A stretch of DNA of 34,327 bases from an uncultured Rhodospira sp. GTDB lineage: Bacteria > Pseudomonadota > Alphaproteobacteria > Rhodospirillales > Rhodospirillaceae. The stretch spans positions 1 to 34,327 of the forward strand of contig NZ_CAKZOT010000010.1 in assembly GCF_937138205.1 (NCBI RefSeq). The letters run 5' to 3'. The notes beneath the pieces were generated by a model. That model saw nothing but the letters and a program-made list of their open reading frames with translations. It searched no databases and had not been told where the DNA came from. Positions 33,748 through 34,327 of the stretch are shown piece after piece; position 1 is the first letter of the stretch; each line of letters opens with the position of its first letter. The position numbers and the translations under genes are program-made.

Positions 33748-34327
33748 GCAGGGGCGAACTCCGTGGGGCCGCCGGCGCCCAGTCCGCCGAAGCGGGGACG
33801 CCGGGGCCTGATCTCAACCGGAGACCGGAGTCCGGCAGGTCGGGCAGGGTCGCGCACACGCCGTGCGTCGCCGTCTGAGCGACGCGCACGGGTCGGGCCG
33901 CCCATCGGCTCCTTTCGCCGCCAGCGGCGCGCGGGGCCACGGCCGCCTGGGGCCGTGGCACACGCCGGAACGACAGCGGGGGAGCGAATGGGGGCATATA
34001 CGAATCCTCCGGCCCGGAGCCTGACGGCCCGGTCTCGAATGTAAGGTGTCAACGCGCGGCCGGTCGCCGGTCGGCGGCATGAGAGACGGCGGACCAGGAA
34101 CACCAGACGCGCCGTCCTCGGACGCGCCGACGTCCCGTGCCACCCGGCCATCGAGTGGTTTGTCCGGCCGGCCCCCGACGCCGAGTCACGCCGTGGCGCG
34201 GAGACCCCGCGACCCGCCGTTCGCCGCGTCACGCTCTGTCCGTCGGTCCGGCGCGGGCGGTCCCGGCACCGGAGCCTCACGACCGACAACGAAAATCCAT
34301 CTGAGAGAATAGTCACCGCATGTCGTC
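33748..34327. other. rne leader / upstream region without a confident gene
   Basis: This GC-rich stretch upstream of rne most likely carries its promoter and long 5' untranslated region. Reading leftward, a perfect -35 box TTGACA lies at 34047-34052 but no good -10 follows at 17 bp. A leader ORF could start at 33997 (GGAGGA 6-7 nt upstream, 108 codons, overlapping the rne start in another frame), but it is Arg/Pro/Ala-rich and looks non-coding. At the right edge an ATG at 34320 reading rightward may begin a divergent gene that is cut off; in related genomes a cell-wall amidase gene is often next to rne. Only eight bases of it are visible. Confidence 0.4.

Noticed and set aside
34047-34052. 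TTGACA as an rne promoter
   Set aside because: The -35 hexamer is perfect, but the sequence 17 bp on (GGCCGT) is not a -10 box, so it is mentioned only in the leader description.

Overview
The window looks like chromosome of a high-GC alphaproteobacterium, most likely of the Rhodospirillales. This rests on protein resemblances I recognise, not on a search. The supporting genes are an encapsulated-ferritin/encapsulin pair of the Rhodospirillum rubrum type, an alphaproteobacterial RNase E (acidic insert in the S1 domain, GWW at the C-terminus), an RpoH with its RpoH box, and a VPLPA-CTERM surface protein. The genus cannot be named from sequence alone.

Layout. (1) 1-2.2 kb is a visibly AT-richer accessory patch. 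It holds a family 2 glycosyltransferase, a shortened rhamnosyltransferase-like gene, a 102-bp MITE-like element and the left end of an IS3-type insertion sequence. (2) 2.5-14.0 kb is a rightward alpha-glucan/trehalose operon: GH13 amylase-like protein, GlgE, TreS-maltokinase fusion, GlgX and MalQ. Together they give the GlgE route (trehalose to maltose to maltose-1-phosphate to alpha-1,4-glucan) plus debranching and recycling. A branching enzyme gene is absent here. (3) 14.1-16.3 kb runs leftward: a VPLPA-CTERM protein, then rpoH, preceded by a strong promoter and a 48-codon leader ORF with an excellent ribosome binding site. (4) 16.5-19.8 kb runs rightward: a class III CoA transferase, the iron-storing EncFtn/encapsulin pair and a GNAT acetyltransferase. 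(5) 19.8-22.5 kb runs leftward: a polysaccharide module with an initiating sugar-phosphate transferase and a PssD/PssE (Alg14/Alg13-like) split glycosyltransferase. (6) 22.5-23.3 kb has no protein gene. It holds a palindromic repeat interrupted exactly where a 5' group II intron fragment begins, followed by a palindromic operator in front of an orphan HicB-type regulator. (7) 23.3-30.3 kb is a mixed housekeeping/accessory stretch: a formyltransferase-fold protein, a TAXI binding protein, an EamA transporter, a sigma-54 response regulator, a DinJ/YafQ-type toxin-antitoxin pair bracketed by a 44-bp direct repeat, a methyltransferase and a small membrane protein. (8) 30.5-33.7 kb holds a DUF1178 protein converging on RNase E, with a palindromic repeat between them. 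The last 580 bp are the rne leader.

The observations I rate highest are the toxin-antitoxin cassette flanked by a 44-bp duplication (28388-29094), the leader ORF in front of rpoH, the intron-in-palindrome junction at 22828/22829, the two-gene amylase/GlgE arrangement, and the perfect 16-bp palindrome placed between the promoter elements of the orphan hicB-like gene. All functions are assigned by motif recognition.
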